Assembly (NCBI GenBank): GCA_038363925.1
Contig: JAQQWL010000008.1
Location: forward strand, 434,001 to 498,000
Length of the DNA stretch: 64,000 nt
Source: Apiospora phragmitis
Taxonomy: Eukaryota > Ascomycota > Sordariomycetes > Amphisphaeriales > Apiosporaceae
Direction of reading: 5' to 3'
Below are positions 48,156 to 59,430 of this stretch, one piece after another. A model generated the notes under the pieces. The model was not told the DNA's origin and did no database searches. It worked only from the letters and a program-made list of their open reading frames with translations. The position numbers and the translations under genes were made by a program. Numbering within the stretch: the stretch's first letter is position 1; the number at the start of each line of letters is the position of its first letter.

Positions 48156-49020
48156 GATTTTGTTGTTGCTGCTGCAAGGCGCCCAGCACGCCGCCGGAGC
48201 CCCCGCCGATCTCGCGCCGCACGATCCAGGCGTCGTTGGGCGTGAGCATGCGGTAGTAGGCGTCGACGGGCGGGTCGACGCGAGTAAACCCCCGGGCGAC
48301 GTACCAGGCCATGCCCTCGCTGTTCTGGGTCCAGACGTGCGCGCAGACGGTGCGGCAGGCCCAGCGCGGGTCCCGCGCCGCAAGGCCGCACACCTCGTGC
48401 AGCAGGGCGCCCGCGAGCCCCAGCCGCCGGTACGGCTCGTTGAGCACCAGCGACTGGACGTACAGGGCGTTCGGGATCGCGTCGATGAAGGGCGCGTCGG
48501 GGCGGGGCTGGTAGAGCTTCTCGGGGCGGCAGACGAGACCGCCGATCACGGTGGGTTTGTTGTCGCTGGTGTCGTCGGTCCAGAGAAGCACGCGGGAGAA
48601 TGCGCCGGACGAGTCTGGGTCGGACAGGGCGGCGTAGAAGGAGTCGGAGTACCGCACGGGGAGCAGGCGCGCGGTGATGCGGCGGAGGGATGGGATGTGC
48701 GACGGGAGGATCGGCGAGATGGTGATGTTGGGGTGATGGGTCGGTTTCGCTCCGGCGATGGCAACGGACGGTGGTGATAACGCCTCCGCTGGGTCGGCTG
48801 CTGCTACGGGCTGTGGCGGCGTTTGGGTACTCTTTTGAAAGGCCTGCTGAGGCTGCGGTTGTTGCGACCGCAGAGTCTGTTGTTGGGCTATCGCTTGAAC
48901 GGAGGCTGCTGCTGCTTGTGATGCTGCCGCTGCAGATGGAGGGGCAGCGTACGTGGGCTGTTTGGGCTGGAAGAAGGACCGGATCGACGACTGCCCGCCA
49001 TTGTGCGAGGGGAGCGACAT
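47769..49020 (-). CDS. GNAT acetyltransferase, Naa50-like, with PIP-box-like N-terminus
   Basis: Two exons, 49020-48055 and 47993-47769, about 396 residues. The intron (donor GTGAGC, acceptor CCAATAG, 61 nt) joins in phase to a second exon that ends AYPAAAFGAK. Without splicing the first frame runs on to a stop at 47830, which would lose this tail. The GNAT core spans about residues 95-275: ITISPILPSHIPSLRRI, VIGGLVCRPE, ALYVQSLVLNEPYRRLGLAGALL (acetyl-CoA loop RRLGLA), AHVWTQNSEGMAWYVARGF and DAYYRML. This is closest to Naa50, the NatE catalytic subunit. Residues 10-17 read QSSIRSFF, a perfect match to the PCNA-interacting motif. A Ser-Asn repeat encoded by CTGTTG units (48119-48153) follows the core. 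Confidence 0.85.
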
Positions 49021-50866
49021 TGCTTGTACGTAAGGTAAACAGAGACGACGAGGCGGAGCTGAACGAGTGGCAGCTCAAGAAGGGAACAGGTAGTAAAAGG
49101 AGAGACAACAGGCCTACCGAACAAGGCAGGTAAGCAGGCGTAGTAGAAGCAAATGCAGCAGGAGTTTTTTGTTTTTCGAGAAGTTCTGGGTGGATGGTAC
49201 CTCATCAATTAATTTTAGCTTGATCGTGAGAGTGGCACGCAGCCAAATTCCTTGGCTTGCGCGGCTCGAAGTCGCTGGGCCTAGGCCTCGTGGGGTCGGG
49301 TCGGTGGTCGCCCCATCGTTCGCAGCGCGCAGCAGGACCTTTTAGGCCTTAAGGCGGAGCTATCCGGTTACGTAGGCTCATCTCACTGTACCTACCCGAC
49401 AGCTCCAGCTCCCGCTCCAGCTCCCGCTCCAGGGGGACGGGATCGGCGGGTGCGTGGACATTGAATTGGAATATACTCTCCTACTTATTTCAGCGATCCT
49501 TCGAAACAGGAGTTTGACAAGCTTGACTTGATACGTCTTAACAACATTAGACGTCTGTCTATGAATACTACGGCATGCTTGGCGGAACAGAGCAAGCCAT
49601 GCCCCATATTAGGTCATTCTTTCGAGTTGTTTACATGTAGTCTCTGTCGTCTTGTACAGATCTCTCCTTGCACTCACTGCTCAGGTGACGCTTTGCTATG
49701 TTGATACTATAGTAGACTACGAAGATCCGGCTACGTAGACGAAACGAACCTTTTCGAACATATGCCTTGCCATAATGGCTGCACTCACACATGCCGGCCG
49801 CCTTGTAGTAGGTGAGGTTGGTGGCAGTCTACCGTATGATGAGTCCGTGTAAAAGAAGTGAGATATCTACAAACGTATTGTTCACCTGTAGAAGTAGCCG
49901 TGGTCGCCGTATTGATGGAATAAGTAGGCCAGAGTATAATATAGCATATCTGCTATTGTTTGCTAACAGGAGCTCATTAATTGATGATTTGGGCGTGTGC
50001 AAATAAGCAATATATCATAAATCAATATTATAAGCAGGCTGTCATTCTTTTAATTGTTGCTATTCGGCGTGGGAACATGCGGGTCGTTCGTTTGTTCTTT
50101 GGGCTCACGAGACGTTTTCTCTTTTGATGCCAATTTCCCAATGTCAGCAGCAGAGGTCAGCGAAACCCCGATCTACCACCACTACAACAATCAGCTCCTA
50201 CCTAACACCTACCCAACTACATTACCGAGTCCAGAGTCTGGGGAGGAACGCAGGGCGCATAAAACTTCAAACGCAGCTTCCGATATTAGTGGGAACAGCT
50301 TAACCCATCGGTTCATCCTTACTTACTGTTTCGCCTGGCCCGACTATCCTGGAGACTCCAGCGACCGACCAGACCCGTCTGACCCTTGCGCGCGCCAAAG
50401 TCGAAGAGTCTCTCCTTCTTTACATCTAACCTATTCCCAACCCAATCTCATCACGTCACTCGACAGCGGACCCCAGAGTCCAGCACATGCTCTCAGAATA
50501 GAAGTCGGTCTACTTTATTTTTCTGACAGGGGCTATATTTTCGATTATTTTGCTGCTGGGACGATTTCTATCCGTTCCTCTTCGCCAGTAGCAAACAGCT
50601 CTAGCATTGACTCCGTCTGTGCTGCATGCTGAGCCTCAAGGTTAGTCCAACCACTTTTACATTACATTCTACCTAGTTCAGCCTGTCCCCCGGTAAGACA
50701 AGTCGGCGTTATCGATTGCATTGGTTGGTTGACGCGGAATTAAGGAAAACCTTCTCGGCTCAAAACCCCAGGCTTGGAAATCTTTATTGGATTCAAATCC
50801 CCCCAACCGATCACTTCATTTCATCGACAGGCGGTCCTTTGGCAAAACCAGGCTATCTGTCGCAAA
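49021..50866. other. 1.8-kb divergent intergenic region
   Basis: Holds the promoters of the acetyltransferase (minus) and the Sgf11-like gene (plus). A 12-bp GC-rich tandem repeat (CAGCTCCCGCTC units) lies near 49404-49432, and 49.5-50.0 kb is AT-rich. The open stretch 50054-50632 has no motif and is probably leader sequence. Confidence 0.55.
49404..49432. repeat. 12-bp tandem repeat, CAGCTCCCGCTC units
   Basis: Two and a half direct copies about 390 bases upstream of the acetyltransferase start. Confidence 0.7.
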
Positions 50867-52370
50867 ATGTCGTCGTCGTCCAATACGGGAAAGGCTGGCA
50901 TCATCAAGGCCGCTGATGATGCCGGCAGCATGGACAAGCTTGTAAGTCTTCCTTTCTTCACATTACTTAATACCTGGACAAACTACCTACCTACACGATA
51001 CGCACTTGCTACCACTTGTCCTACCTGCAACCTAATCCTTCTCCTTTGCTGCCTGCCTTGCACATGGCCCCACGGCATCATCCGCACTATACAGACACGC
51101 CCACGCGCGCCGCGCTTTTGTCACGGGACAAGGCTGAATGACGCAAGTGTAACTAATTACTTGTCACCATATAGGCACACACTGTACTTGATGATTTATT
51201 ATACAACATTGTTCATGATTTGTTGATCAAGGTACACCGAGACGAGAAGATTGCCCGTGCTGCGACAGCTGCTATCCGTGTCGAGAAGCTGGCTTCCGAC
51301 GCCTCAGACTCGTCACTTACTACCGAGTCGAGACCCGACATCAAGGCAGAGACGGACGCTGCGGTCTACGACGAGGGCGAACGCTGCTGAAGGGCAACCC
51401 CCTCGCAACGACCAAGGATATTCTCTGCCCGAGATGCCACTTACCGCGCCTCCTCTACCCGACGGATGGAAAGGGGGCGAGGAAGCCAGATCCCAGCATA
51501 ATATACTGCAAAAAGCACCCCTACATCGACAAACCCGGTTACGATATCTACGGTCAAACATGGGTCGCCCAGGGTCCAGGCAGGGGCAAAAAGAAGAAGG
51601 ATATGGAGAAGAAGGTCGAGACAACACCCCAAGACACACCCGGCGCAACACCGACACCTGAGGAGGGAGGCGGCGGCAAGGGAGGTGCTGCATCGCGGCC
51701 GCCGAACGTGCTCTCATTCCCGTCAGCCACATGCGTCAAGTGCAAGCGCTGCATTCTGGTCACTCGGTTGAACAATCACATGGGATCCTGTATCGGAAAC
51801 AGCGGTCGCAATGCCAGTCGTGCAGCTGCACAGAAAATTAGCAATGGAAGCAGTAACGGTGCTCACAATGGCAGTCAGGGCGACGGTACACCCCCGAACA
51901 GCCAGAAAGGTACTCCGTTACCTGGATCACGAGCCAGCAGTCCTAAGAAGCGAGACAGTGACGAAGTAGATGATGATGATGATGATACCGACAACGATGC
52001 CCACAAGAAGAAGAAGCTCAAGCCTAGCGCTGCAAACCCAACCAAGAAAGTCATATTGAAGACGAAGGGTGGCAGTGGACCTGGACTGAAGAAGGAGAAG
52101 GTCAAGACCAGTTCTCTGTTGAGCGTCGAACAGAAATTGGACGACGAAGATGCCGAGGGCTCGACTGTCGAAGTTGCACCTAAAAAAAAGGTCACTAAAG
52201 CACCCAGTCCAGCCAAGAAGCTCAAACTTGGCGTCTCGAAGCCATTGCTCTCCTCGCCGGGCACCACAAAGAACGGCAAAACATCCAAGAGCAACGGTTC
52301 TGGCGGAGGAGGCGGAGATGACGGCGAGAGCGAAAGCTCTGGTACTCTATCCTCGCCACCCGTTGTATAG
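50867..52370 (+). CDS. sgf11: SAGA deubiquitinase-module subunit Sgf11-like (frame broken once)
   Basis: Exon 1 is 50867-50941; after a 233-nt intron coding resumes at 51175. The N-terminal helix LDDLLYNIVHDLLIKVHRDEKIAR is the segment that anchors Sgf11 in the SAGA complex. A Cys-rich block follows (LCPRCHLPRLLYPTDGKG...YCKKHP), then a zinc finger CVKC-x15-H-x3-C (CVKCKRCILVTRLNNHMGSC) of the Sgf11 type. The C-terminal half is Lys/Ser-rich with an acidic run (about DDDDDDTD) and is probably disordered and nuclear. Sgf11 activates Ubp8 to remove ubiquitin from histone H2B. The frame breaks in the GGG at about 51379-51381; one missing G restores EGRTLLKGNPL and about 423 residues. The identification is from family memory of both motifs. 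Confidence 0.8.
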
Positions 52371-52969
52371 TACGGTTTCCCCTTCCATATCCTTCATCTT
52401 TTCCCGAACGTCTCGGCCATTGCAAGTCTCCGTGACACAGCGATGCCATCACCTTCAACTACAACTCTGTATTACGCGACATCTCTGCATGAATTTGGGG
52501 TTCAGGGGTTTGTTGCTTTTGACTGCCATGTCATGCTGGCGGTCATTCGGTTGGGCATACCTTTTGCATCATGGAAAAACGGCGTTTTGAGACGAGAACT
52601 CATCATAACACTTCATCATGTATTATAAAGGCGTCATTGCACATATGTAACAATCAAGCCGCCATTGCATTTTAGCCCCCCAAAAGAAAGGGAAGAAAAT
52701 GGCAATGCTTTCTAAAAATTAAATATCCTTTTTGATGTGCCCGTTCTTCTGGCCTTGGCCTAGAACGTGACGCATTCATATCTACAAAATACTCCAAACG
52801 CCGGCTTATGGTGATGAAAACGGTAGCTCTCCAAACTATGTCCAGATGACGATCGTCAACTTAGCACGTGATTTGTTTTGTTGTAAATCAGCTTTGCTCA
52901 AGTCTGCTGCGCTATCCCGGCCACGATCATCCTACTAGAGAAGCCAGCCGCGCCATGTTACGTGCGGTT
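52371..52969. other. intergenic region between convergent genes
   Basis: 3' flanks of the Sgf11-like and cyclophilin genes; no further gene seen. Confidence 0.6.
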
Positions 52970-53474
52970 TTACTCGTCGGCGCCTCCATCCTCCTCCAGG
53001 ACCTTAGCCCGCAGGATTTTGACCTCCTCAGCGGGCCGGTCGTCGGCCCCCGTGCGCACGAGACCCATGCGTTTGACGACGCCCATGCCGCTCTTGACGC
53101 GGCCGAAGATGGTGTGCTTGCCGTCGAGCCAGGGGGTCGGGGCCAGCGTGATGAAGAACTGGCTGCCGTTGGTGTTGGGGCCCGCGTTGGCCATGCTCAG
53201 GACGCCGGCGCCCGTGTGGCGCAGCCCGGGCGCGATCTCGTCCTCGAACTTGTCGCCGTAGATGCTGCTGCCGCCCCGGCCCGTGCCCGTGGGGTCGCCC
53301 GTCTGCGCCATGAAGCCCGGGATGATGCGGTGGAAGAGGACGCCGTCGTAGTCAGGACCGCCGCGCCAGCTGCGCGAAGTTCTCGCACGTGCGCGGAGCG
53401 TGGTCCCGGTACAGCTCCACGGTGACGGCGCCCATGGTCGTCTCCAGGAGCACGGTGTTGCTCTTGGTGGCCAT
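52970..53474 (-). CDS. cyclophilin-type peptidyl-prolyl isomerase (frame broken once)
   Basis: Starts at the ATG at 53474 and would be about 167-168 residues, the size of PPIL1-type cyclophilins. Active-site motifs are complete: [24 protein letters not shown], then [32 protein letters not shown] with the catalytic Arg, Gln, Phe, Trp and His. It catalyses cis-trans isomerisation of prolyl bonds; PPIL1 homologues work in the spliceosome. The frame breaks near 53357-53362 (NFAQLARR / PDYDGV): the net shift is one base too many or two too few in a GC-rich stretch. Splicing does not solve it, because the only GT-AG pair nearby is out of phase and would remove the active site. A consensus error is the likely cause. 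Confidence 0.85.
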
Positions 53475-54609
53475 ATTTGAGAGAGGTTCCTGTCACTTCT
53501 TTTTCTGGTGACTTGTTTTGGGGGGAAATAAAGAAGGGGGTGGAGGGAGAGTCAAGCGCGTGGACGACGGACAGACACTCAGACCGATGATGGTGTTGCT
53601 TGCCGCGACCCGAAAACCTTTGTCTTATTCTCCTTCAGGGGTGCAGGTGCAATTCTTGATTTGTGTGTAACAAAAAGAAGTTGCCTGTCGTAAACAAATG
53701 CCTGGGTTTTTCGGACCTTCGAATATACCAACTTGAGGCTCAAAACCGTGCCGCTATCACCTGCCCAGGAGTAGCAAAAATAAGGCAGGAGTACAATGAT
53801 TCATTGGCAGGGGGCCAGACTCCAATCGCGACGGGTGAAAATGACGAAATTGGGTGGGCTACGACAGCCGCTAAAGTCATACTGCACTAGGCTGCTACAT
53901 ATCTGGGCTGCAAGGCTGCAGGGCCTCCCATACAACAGGCTTCATTCAATTGTGGACAGGTAGGCGCAAGTTGAATCTTCAACCTCATGAAGGCCACACT
54001 TAGCTCACGATATTATCTTCCCCTTCTTTGCTTTTTCGAGACTGCGGGTTCTCCAAGCTCTTTACGCATTTGTTGTTCAAGAAGTACTCCGTTGTCAAAT
54101 TTGCTGCTCTAGCGCACTCAAGTCGGTTGTGTATGATTCAGGTCAAAACCATCGTATCCTTGGCCACCAAGACCTCACTCTTTCTCTCTTTCGTGGCCGC
54201 CCACAGAAAGACAGCATACGTGCAGGTACATGCCTAGGCACTTGGATTACCTTAGGTACTTTGCATACTTCGCAACCCTACATTGAAAGCTACCACCCTG
54301 GAATCCTGTGTTTCCTGTCTTGGCCACGTTTTGAAACTCGGTCTGTCAGCTTGGCCAGCCCGAGGTACTTCTTGCCTCATAAGTGGAATACCTAATACTT
54401 AGGTTTCCATACCAGGTCCTCCTATAAGACGTCCTCTCGCCACATACAGAATTCGACATTACGACATCCAGCACAGCCCAATTCTTATCTGTTGCATCTG
54501 CTAGCATCTCGATTTACATCGTCCTCTGGCGCACGGAATCAATCACTTGGACCAGTTCAGGCTTTGACCGGGTATCATCCCACTAATCGGGTTTCCATAT
54601 TTACAAGCC
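53475..54609. other. divergent intergenic region
   Basis: Promoters of the cyclophilin (minus) and signal peptide peptidase (plus). Only short frames without motifs. Confidence 0.6.
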
Positions 54610-56415
54610 ATGGCGAATACAACTTCGCCTGTTGCAGCCGAAGGCTTAAGCTTCGCCGGCAACCTCACCTTGGTGAAATCCATATTTCAATGGCCTGCAG
54701 CCATATGGAACAATCGAGACTTCCTGCTCCTTGAGGTGCGCATTGTGGGCAGTGCTATGGCATGTATCTATGTGTCTTCGCAAGCCGCGCTCCGACGCCC
54801 GCCCAGTGCTCGAATGCCCAAGAAGAAAAAGGGCAAACATGGAAAGAAATCTGACGAAAGCAGCGAAGACGAGTATGTCCAGGGCCTGTTGCTTTCTGAT
54901 GCCATCATGTTTCCCATCCTTGCCGGCATGGTGCTTGTGGGCTTGTACTATCTGATCAAGTATCTCGAGGATCCTGCCATTCTCAACAAGATACTCGGTG
55001 TTTATTTCTCCGTCATGTCGCTAGCCAGCATGGGAAAGCTCTTCTCCGACGGCTTGCAACTTATGTTCGGCATGGTATTTCCTGAGGTATGGAGAGCGCA
55101 TGATGGAAGTCTCTTCCACTTTGACAACCACAAGCGATCCCAGTATCGTGTCGCCGACTCAGGAGAGCATCTCTACGAAGTAGAGATGCAGTCCCCTTAC
55201 CGGGCAATTATCTTTCCAGAATGAGGCAGCCGGGTCTCTCAGCTTCCTTATGGGTCTTGCGACTTATCATGCAGGAACAGTGGAAAGTCAATTTCACCTT
55301 TCTCCCTTTCGTGGAAGAGAGCTTCCACGTCAAGTTCTTGATATTCTCGGGGTTGTCCTGGCTGTTATTGCCAACATAATCTACCACACTACGAAGTCTG
55401 TGATGCTGTCGAACATCATGGGCTATGCTTTCTCATATGCTGGCATCATCATGATGTCCCCGACGACTTTCACGACTGGTAGCTGTGTCCTTTTTGGACT
55501 CTTTTTTTACGATATCTATATGGTCTTCTACACGTTAGTATTGGCCACCCCTTAACCAGGAATACAATTACTGACTCACATCACAGCCCATATATGGTCA
55601 CAGTGGCTACCAAACTCGATGTGCCTATCAAGCTAGTATTCGACTCACCGAAAGCGAAAGGGCCCAGCATGCTTGGTCTCGGTGACATCGTTGTCCCAGG
55701 CATGTTTGTTGGCCTATGCTTGCGTTTTGATCACTTCTTGTACTATCACCGACAGAAGAAGCAGGTCCCCATTGACCTCAAGACAACTAACGAAAACTCT
55801 GGCCAGCTTGTTACCAGCACGCAAACGCAGCCAATGGTGGTTAGGCCCGACTATGTGAACCCAAAGAGCCAATGGGGCAACTGGTTCTGGACTACGGGGC
55901 TTGGAAGATTCTTTTGGCAAACCACTGATGCTACCACTCCTGCTCTGAAGGCCGCGAATTTCCCCAAGACCTATTTCCATGCTGCTATGACTGGCTACCT
56001 TCTTGGCATGATGGCAACGCTCATGATGCTTTTTGTTTTCAAGTGTGCTCAGCCCGCTCTACTATACCTTGTACCTGGTGTTGTATTTGCTGTTTGGATT
56101 ATTGGGTTGCTCAGGGGTGAATTGCATGAGATTTGGATATACACAGAGGACGGCAGCCTTGACAAGGAGGATGTTGTTGTTGAAGTTGATGGGGATGGCA
56201 ACGTCATTAAGAAGGCGGACGACGCCCATGAGAAGAAGGAGGCTGACAAAAAGGCACTTGAAAAAGCGGGCAGCGAAAAGACCGTGGAGAAGGAAGATGC
56301 AGCTGCGGCCGAAGATGCGGAGCCTGTACCAACAACAGTCTTCGCCTTTACTATCCAAGCTCCGGCATCACTATCTCGACGAAGGACACGAAGCGTCAAG
56401 CAGCATACCGAATAA
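54610..56415 (+). CDS. signal peptide peptidase, intramembrane aspartyl protease (frame broken twice)
   Basis: Exon 1 is 54610-55533 and exon 2 is 55587-56415. Both catalytic aspartates are present: FFYDIYMVFYTPYM (D302) and MLGLGDIVVPG (D342), plus the QPALLYLVP motif (about 464-472) that marks the presenilin/SPP family. It cleaves leftover signal peptides and other type II segments in the ER membrane. The charged C-terminal tail is Glu/Lys-rich. The frame breaks at the C4 run 55193-55196 and again at TT 55338-55339. Adding one base at each restores a family-like segment (SPLPG..., LWVLR, FHVKF-DILG) and 584 residues. A 44-nt GTAGAG...TTTCCAG intron would keep one frame open instead, but its product loses the family blocks. 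Confidence 0.88.
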
Positions 56416-57010
56416 GGGTCAACAACCATACCGATCATCGATAGATAAACGTATTCAGTCCGTCATTTATCCTAAGACATAGCGACTTTCTCCTAAGCAG
56501 TCCCCTAGCACAACTTAATTAATCGGCCACCCAGCAATTCGGTAAAGTTCTTCACGGTGCTGGTACAACCACTCGCCCCAATGTTCTGACATTGAACAGG
56601 TTATGCCAAAGGAGTCACGAAGGGTTTATTCCGGGGCACAGTGAAGGTCAAAAGGTTCTCCGAACCTCGATCCACCAGAACCAGATACCGTAGTAATCGG
56701 GTCGTGCTGTCGTCAGAATCTGACTACGCCAGCAACTACCAGAGGAAGGCAGGGGCAGCATGCTTTTGCACTGTATTTTATTTAGGTGGTCCAGCATATA
56801 TGGGTCAATCCTGACCATCCTCTTCCACTTGGACATCCATCCATCAACACAATACACCATCTACTTACCGAGACTGACGTTCTGACCCTGAGCATCCTAC
56901 CACTCTTTGACATTCAACTGCTGCTCCAACCTGCACCCGTCTATCAAAATATATTTGTTTTTTACATCAACGATTATTTTGAGATCAGAGGAGCTAGTAT
57001 TGTCTTTGAA
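56416..57010. other. intergenic region
   Basis: 3' flank of the peptidase gene and upstream region of the small ORF at 57011; nothing recognised. Confidence 0.5.
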
Positions 57011-57460
57011 ATGTCCTCTTCAATCCATCTCACCTTTAACGACACGACCTGGTCGACCCTCAAGCACCAACCTCGTCCAAGCGAACCCATCAAGATGACT
57101 ATCAACCCAAGTCAATCCGACAACAGCAAGCCCAAGAACAGGAGGATAGCCCGGAAGCAGGACAAGGCAACACCACGTGCAGCCAATTCGTCGACTCAGT
57201 GTCAGTTGCCAGTCTCACCTCCACCCAGTCCCGAGGTCCCCTTTCTCGCGGACCTTCAATCCGCAATCGACGAAATCACACCCGCCTTGCTCAGGGACTA
57301 TATGATGTCGGGCAACAACTACCCCGACTGCTTCTTGGGTGAAGAAGTTAAGAACATGATTATTGATGAGTACAAAGCGGCCGAGAGCCAACAATCAGAG
57401 ATGGAACAGCCGTCAATGGAAGGCCGGCTAGCAATGGGAGTACTGACTGGCTCGCAATGA
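57011..57460 (+). CDS. hypothetical small protein, about 149 residues
   Basis: First ATG of a frame that is open from further upstream; it ends at 57458-57460. The N-terminal half is basic and low-complexity (KPKNRRIARKQDK). The second half looks like a folded helical piece: FLADLQSAIDEITPALLRDYMM and EEVKNMIIDEYKAAE. A second ATG at 57095 is possible. A further open frame starts in an ATGA overlap at 57457 and runs to 57687; given the frame errors elsewhere, the two could be one protein. No family recognised. Confidence 0.4.
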   Translation: MSSSIHLTFNDTTWSTLKHQPRPSEPIKMTINPSQSDNSKPKNRRIARKQDKATPRAANSSTQCQLPVSPPPSPEVPFLADLQSAIDEITPALLRDYMMSGNNYPDCFLGEEVKNMIIDEYKAAESQQSEMEQPSMEGRLAMGVLTGSQ

Positions 57461-58232
57461 GACATCCGGCTAGTAGTGTTGGACTCGCCTTTAGCGATAT
57501 GTCTCTACGGAGACATGGAATTGGGGTAGCAATGACGTTTAGGACGGGACAGCCGGCAACGGCATCGCTGGCTAGCGATATGTTTTCACCGAGACATGGA
57601 TTACTGAGCTATGATGTCTATTGCCTACCTATGCTTTACCCAAGGCAATGGGATGTGGAATGTACAGAGATAGGATACTACAATTAATAGATACCCTATC
57701 TCCCTCCATTTCAGTAAAGGCCTTGATATGAATGTCACCTGCTAGCGTACCCGAGTTGAATGAACTCTCCCGCCTGTGTGTGGATGTCGGTTCTCAACGA
57801 CGATGTTGGTGACGCTGATATGGTGTAGTAAGAGTGGAAATGGGGCAATTCTCTAGTGCAGCTAAGGTACGTACTACGTACGCACGGAAAAGGGGGGACT
57901 GGTTGACGGGAAAGCCCGTGCAGAACGTTGATCTCTCGAACTACTTCGTATTAATGGTACTATAATCTGTTTGACTATACTGAATGCAGTTGGACTGGTC
58001 CAGAGGCGTGGGTGTCAAGGTGCCAAGCAAGGAGATCCGAGATCCGCCCCCACCTGAGCTCAACTCAACTAATTGCTGAGCGTGCGTGCATGTGCTTACA
58101 TGCTCATGCTCATGCTCTCTCCGATTGACCGGGCAGACTTCAGAAGCAAGTAAGCTCATTTCTTCCTTCGCTCTTGCACCTTCACACAACCTCACTCAGC
58201 TCTGATCTGATATATATTTTGGTGCCGGCGTA
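57461..58232. other. intergenic region with a short internal duplication
   Basis: An imperfect direct repeat is visible: AGCGATATGT...GAGACATGGA near 57494-57520 and again near 57574-57600. The rest is the promoter of the PPTase gene. Confidence 0.45.
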
Positions 58233-59430
58233 ATGGCTTCGTCAAATACCCCCGTCATACAATGGCTCGTAGATACTCGTCATCTCTGGCCCCAAGCAGC
58301 CAAGACCAAAGATCTTGAACAGGCCGTAAGCTCCACCACGCACTGCCTTCTCCGAGCTGCTCCGAGCTCCGGTGCTGATGACACTCCCTCGGACACCATA
58401 CCATCGACTTTTTCCCCTCCACTTCCTCCTTTTCCCGCAAGCGATGGCTTGCTGTTGCATCTTCGAGATACAGCTCACAATGCTATCCAATCATAACATA
58501 AACTCAAAGAGAGCTGGCTGCTGACCGCGGGCGTTCCAGGCACCGAGGGCGCTCGCCATCCTCACACCTGAGGAGCGCGCGGGCGTGCTCAAGTACTTCT
58601 TCGTGCGCGACGCCAAGATGAGCCTGGCCTCGCACCTGCTCAAGCACTACGTGCTGGCGCGCACCCTGGGGATCCCCTGGTCCGCGACCAAGCTGACGCG
58701 CGACGTCAACAAGAAGCCCGTCTACGTCCGAGACGGCGACGACGGCCAGCAGCCCTGCCGGTTCAACGTGTCGCACCAGGCCGGCCTCGTGGCCCTTGTG
58801 GCCTCGGCGGTGGAGAAGGCAGACGTGGACGTGGGCGTGGACATCGTCTGCGTCAGCGAGCGCCGCGACCGCGACTTGCGCATGGTCCGCGACGAGGGCT
58901 GGGACTACTTCGTCGACATGCACTCGGATGTCTTCGGCCGCGGCGAGACGGCGTACCTCAAGAGCCGCGAGTTCGCGGCGGCGGCCTCGGCGGCTTCGGG
59001 GGCCGGCATGGGTGCCTCGACGACGTCCGAAAAGGTCGCCGACGCCAAGCTCCGCCGATTTTATGCCTTGTGGTGCCTGCGCGAGGCCTACGTCAAGATG
59101 ACGGGCGAGGCCCTGCTGGCGCCCTGGCTGGGCGATCTGAACTTCGTCGAGTTCCGTGCGCCAGAGCCGGTCACGGCGGAGGGCGGCGGCTTCCAGCAGG
59201 GGGCCGATGGGACGGGGGAAGTCATCACGTCGCACGAGGTTATGCTTGACAGACGGAAGGTTGACGATGCCAATATCTGCCTTCGCTCGCTTGGCCCGGA
59301 CTATATGCTTGGAACGGCGGTACGGACCCCCAAAAATAAAGAAGTTGGGCTGGGATGGCATCTGGGGGCCTTTGAGGTCGTGGATGTTGAGACGATTGTC
59401 CAATTTGTCGAGGCTGAGGCAAGTGCCTGA
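58233..59430 (+). CDS. 4'-phosphopantetheinyl transferase, Sfp/NpgA type
   Basis: Exon 1 (58233-58325) joins exon 2 (58540-59430) in phase, 327 residues. Sfp-type motifs are present: FNVSHQ (106-111), GVDIV (130-134) with the Mg-binding Asp, and WCLREAYVKMTG (209-220) with the catalytic Glu/Lys. It transfers phosphopantetheine from CoA to carrier-protein serines of polyketide synthases, nonribosomal peptide synthetases and alpha-aminoadipate reductase; fungi usually have one such enzyme (NpgA/PptA) for all of them. No biosynthetic cluster lies next to it. An Ala/Ser-rich insert (about 177-193) is probably a loop. High GC gives long antisense frames that are not genes. Confidence 0.92.

Noticed and set aside
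50054..50632. 192-codon open frame upstream of the Sgf11-like gene
   Set aside because: No motif and low-complexity content; more likely promoter and leader.
53300..53370. An intron explaining the cyclophilin frame break
   Set aside because: The only nearby GT-AG pair is out of phase and would delete the FHRIIPGF active site.
58233..59430. A secondary-metabolite cluster around the phosphopantetheinyl transferase
   Set aside because: Neighbours are a hypothetical protein, a Nudix hydrolase and a dienelactone hydrolase; no synthase, tailoring set or pathway regulator is nearby.
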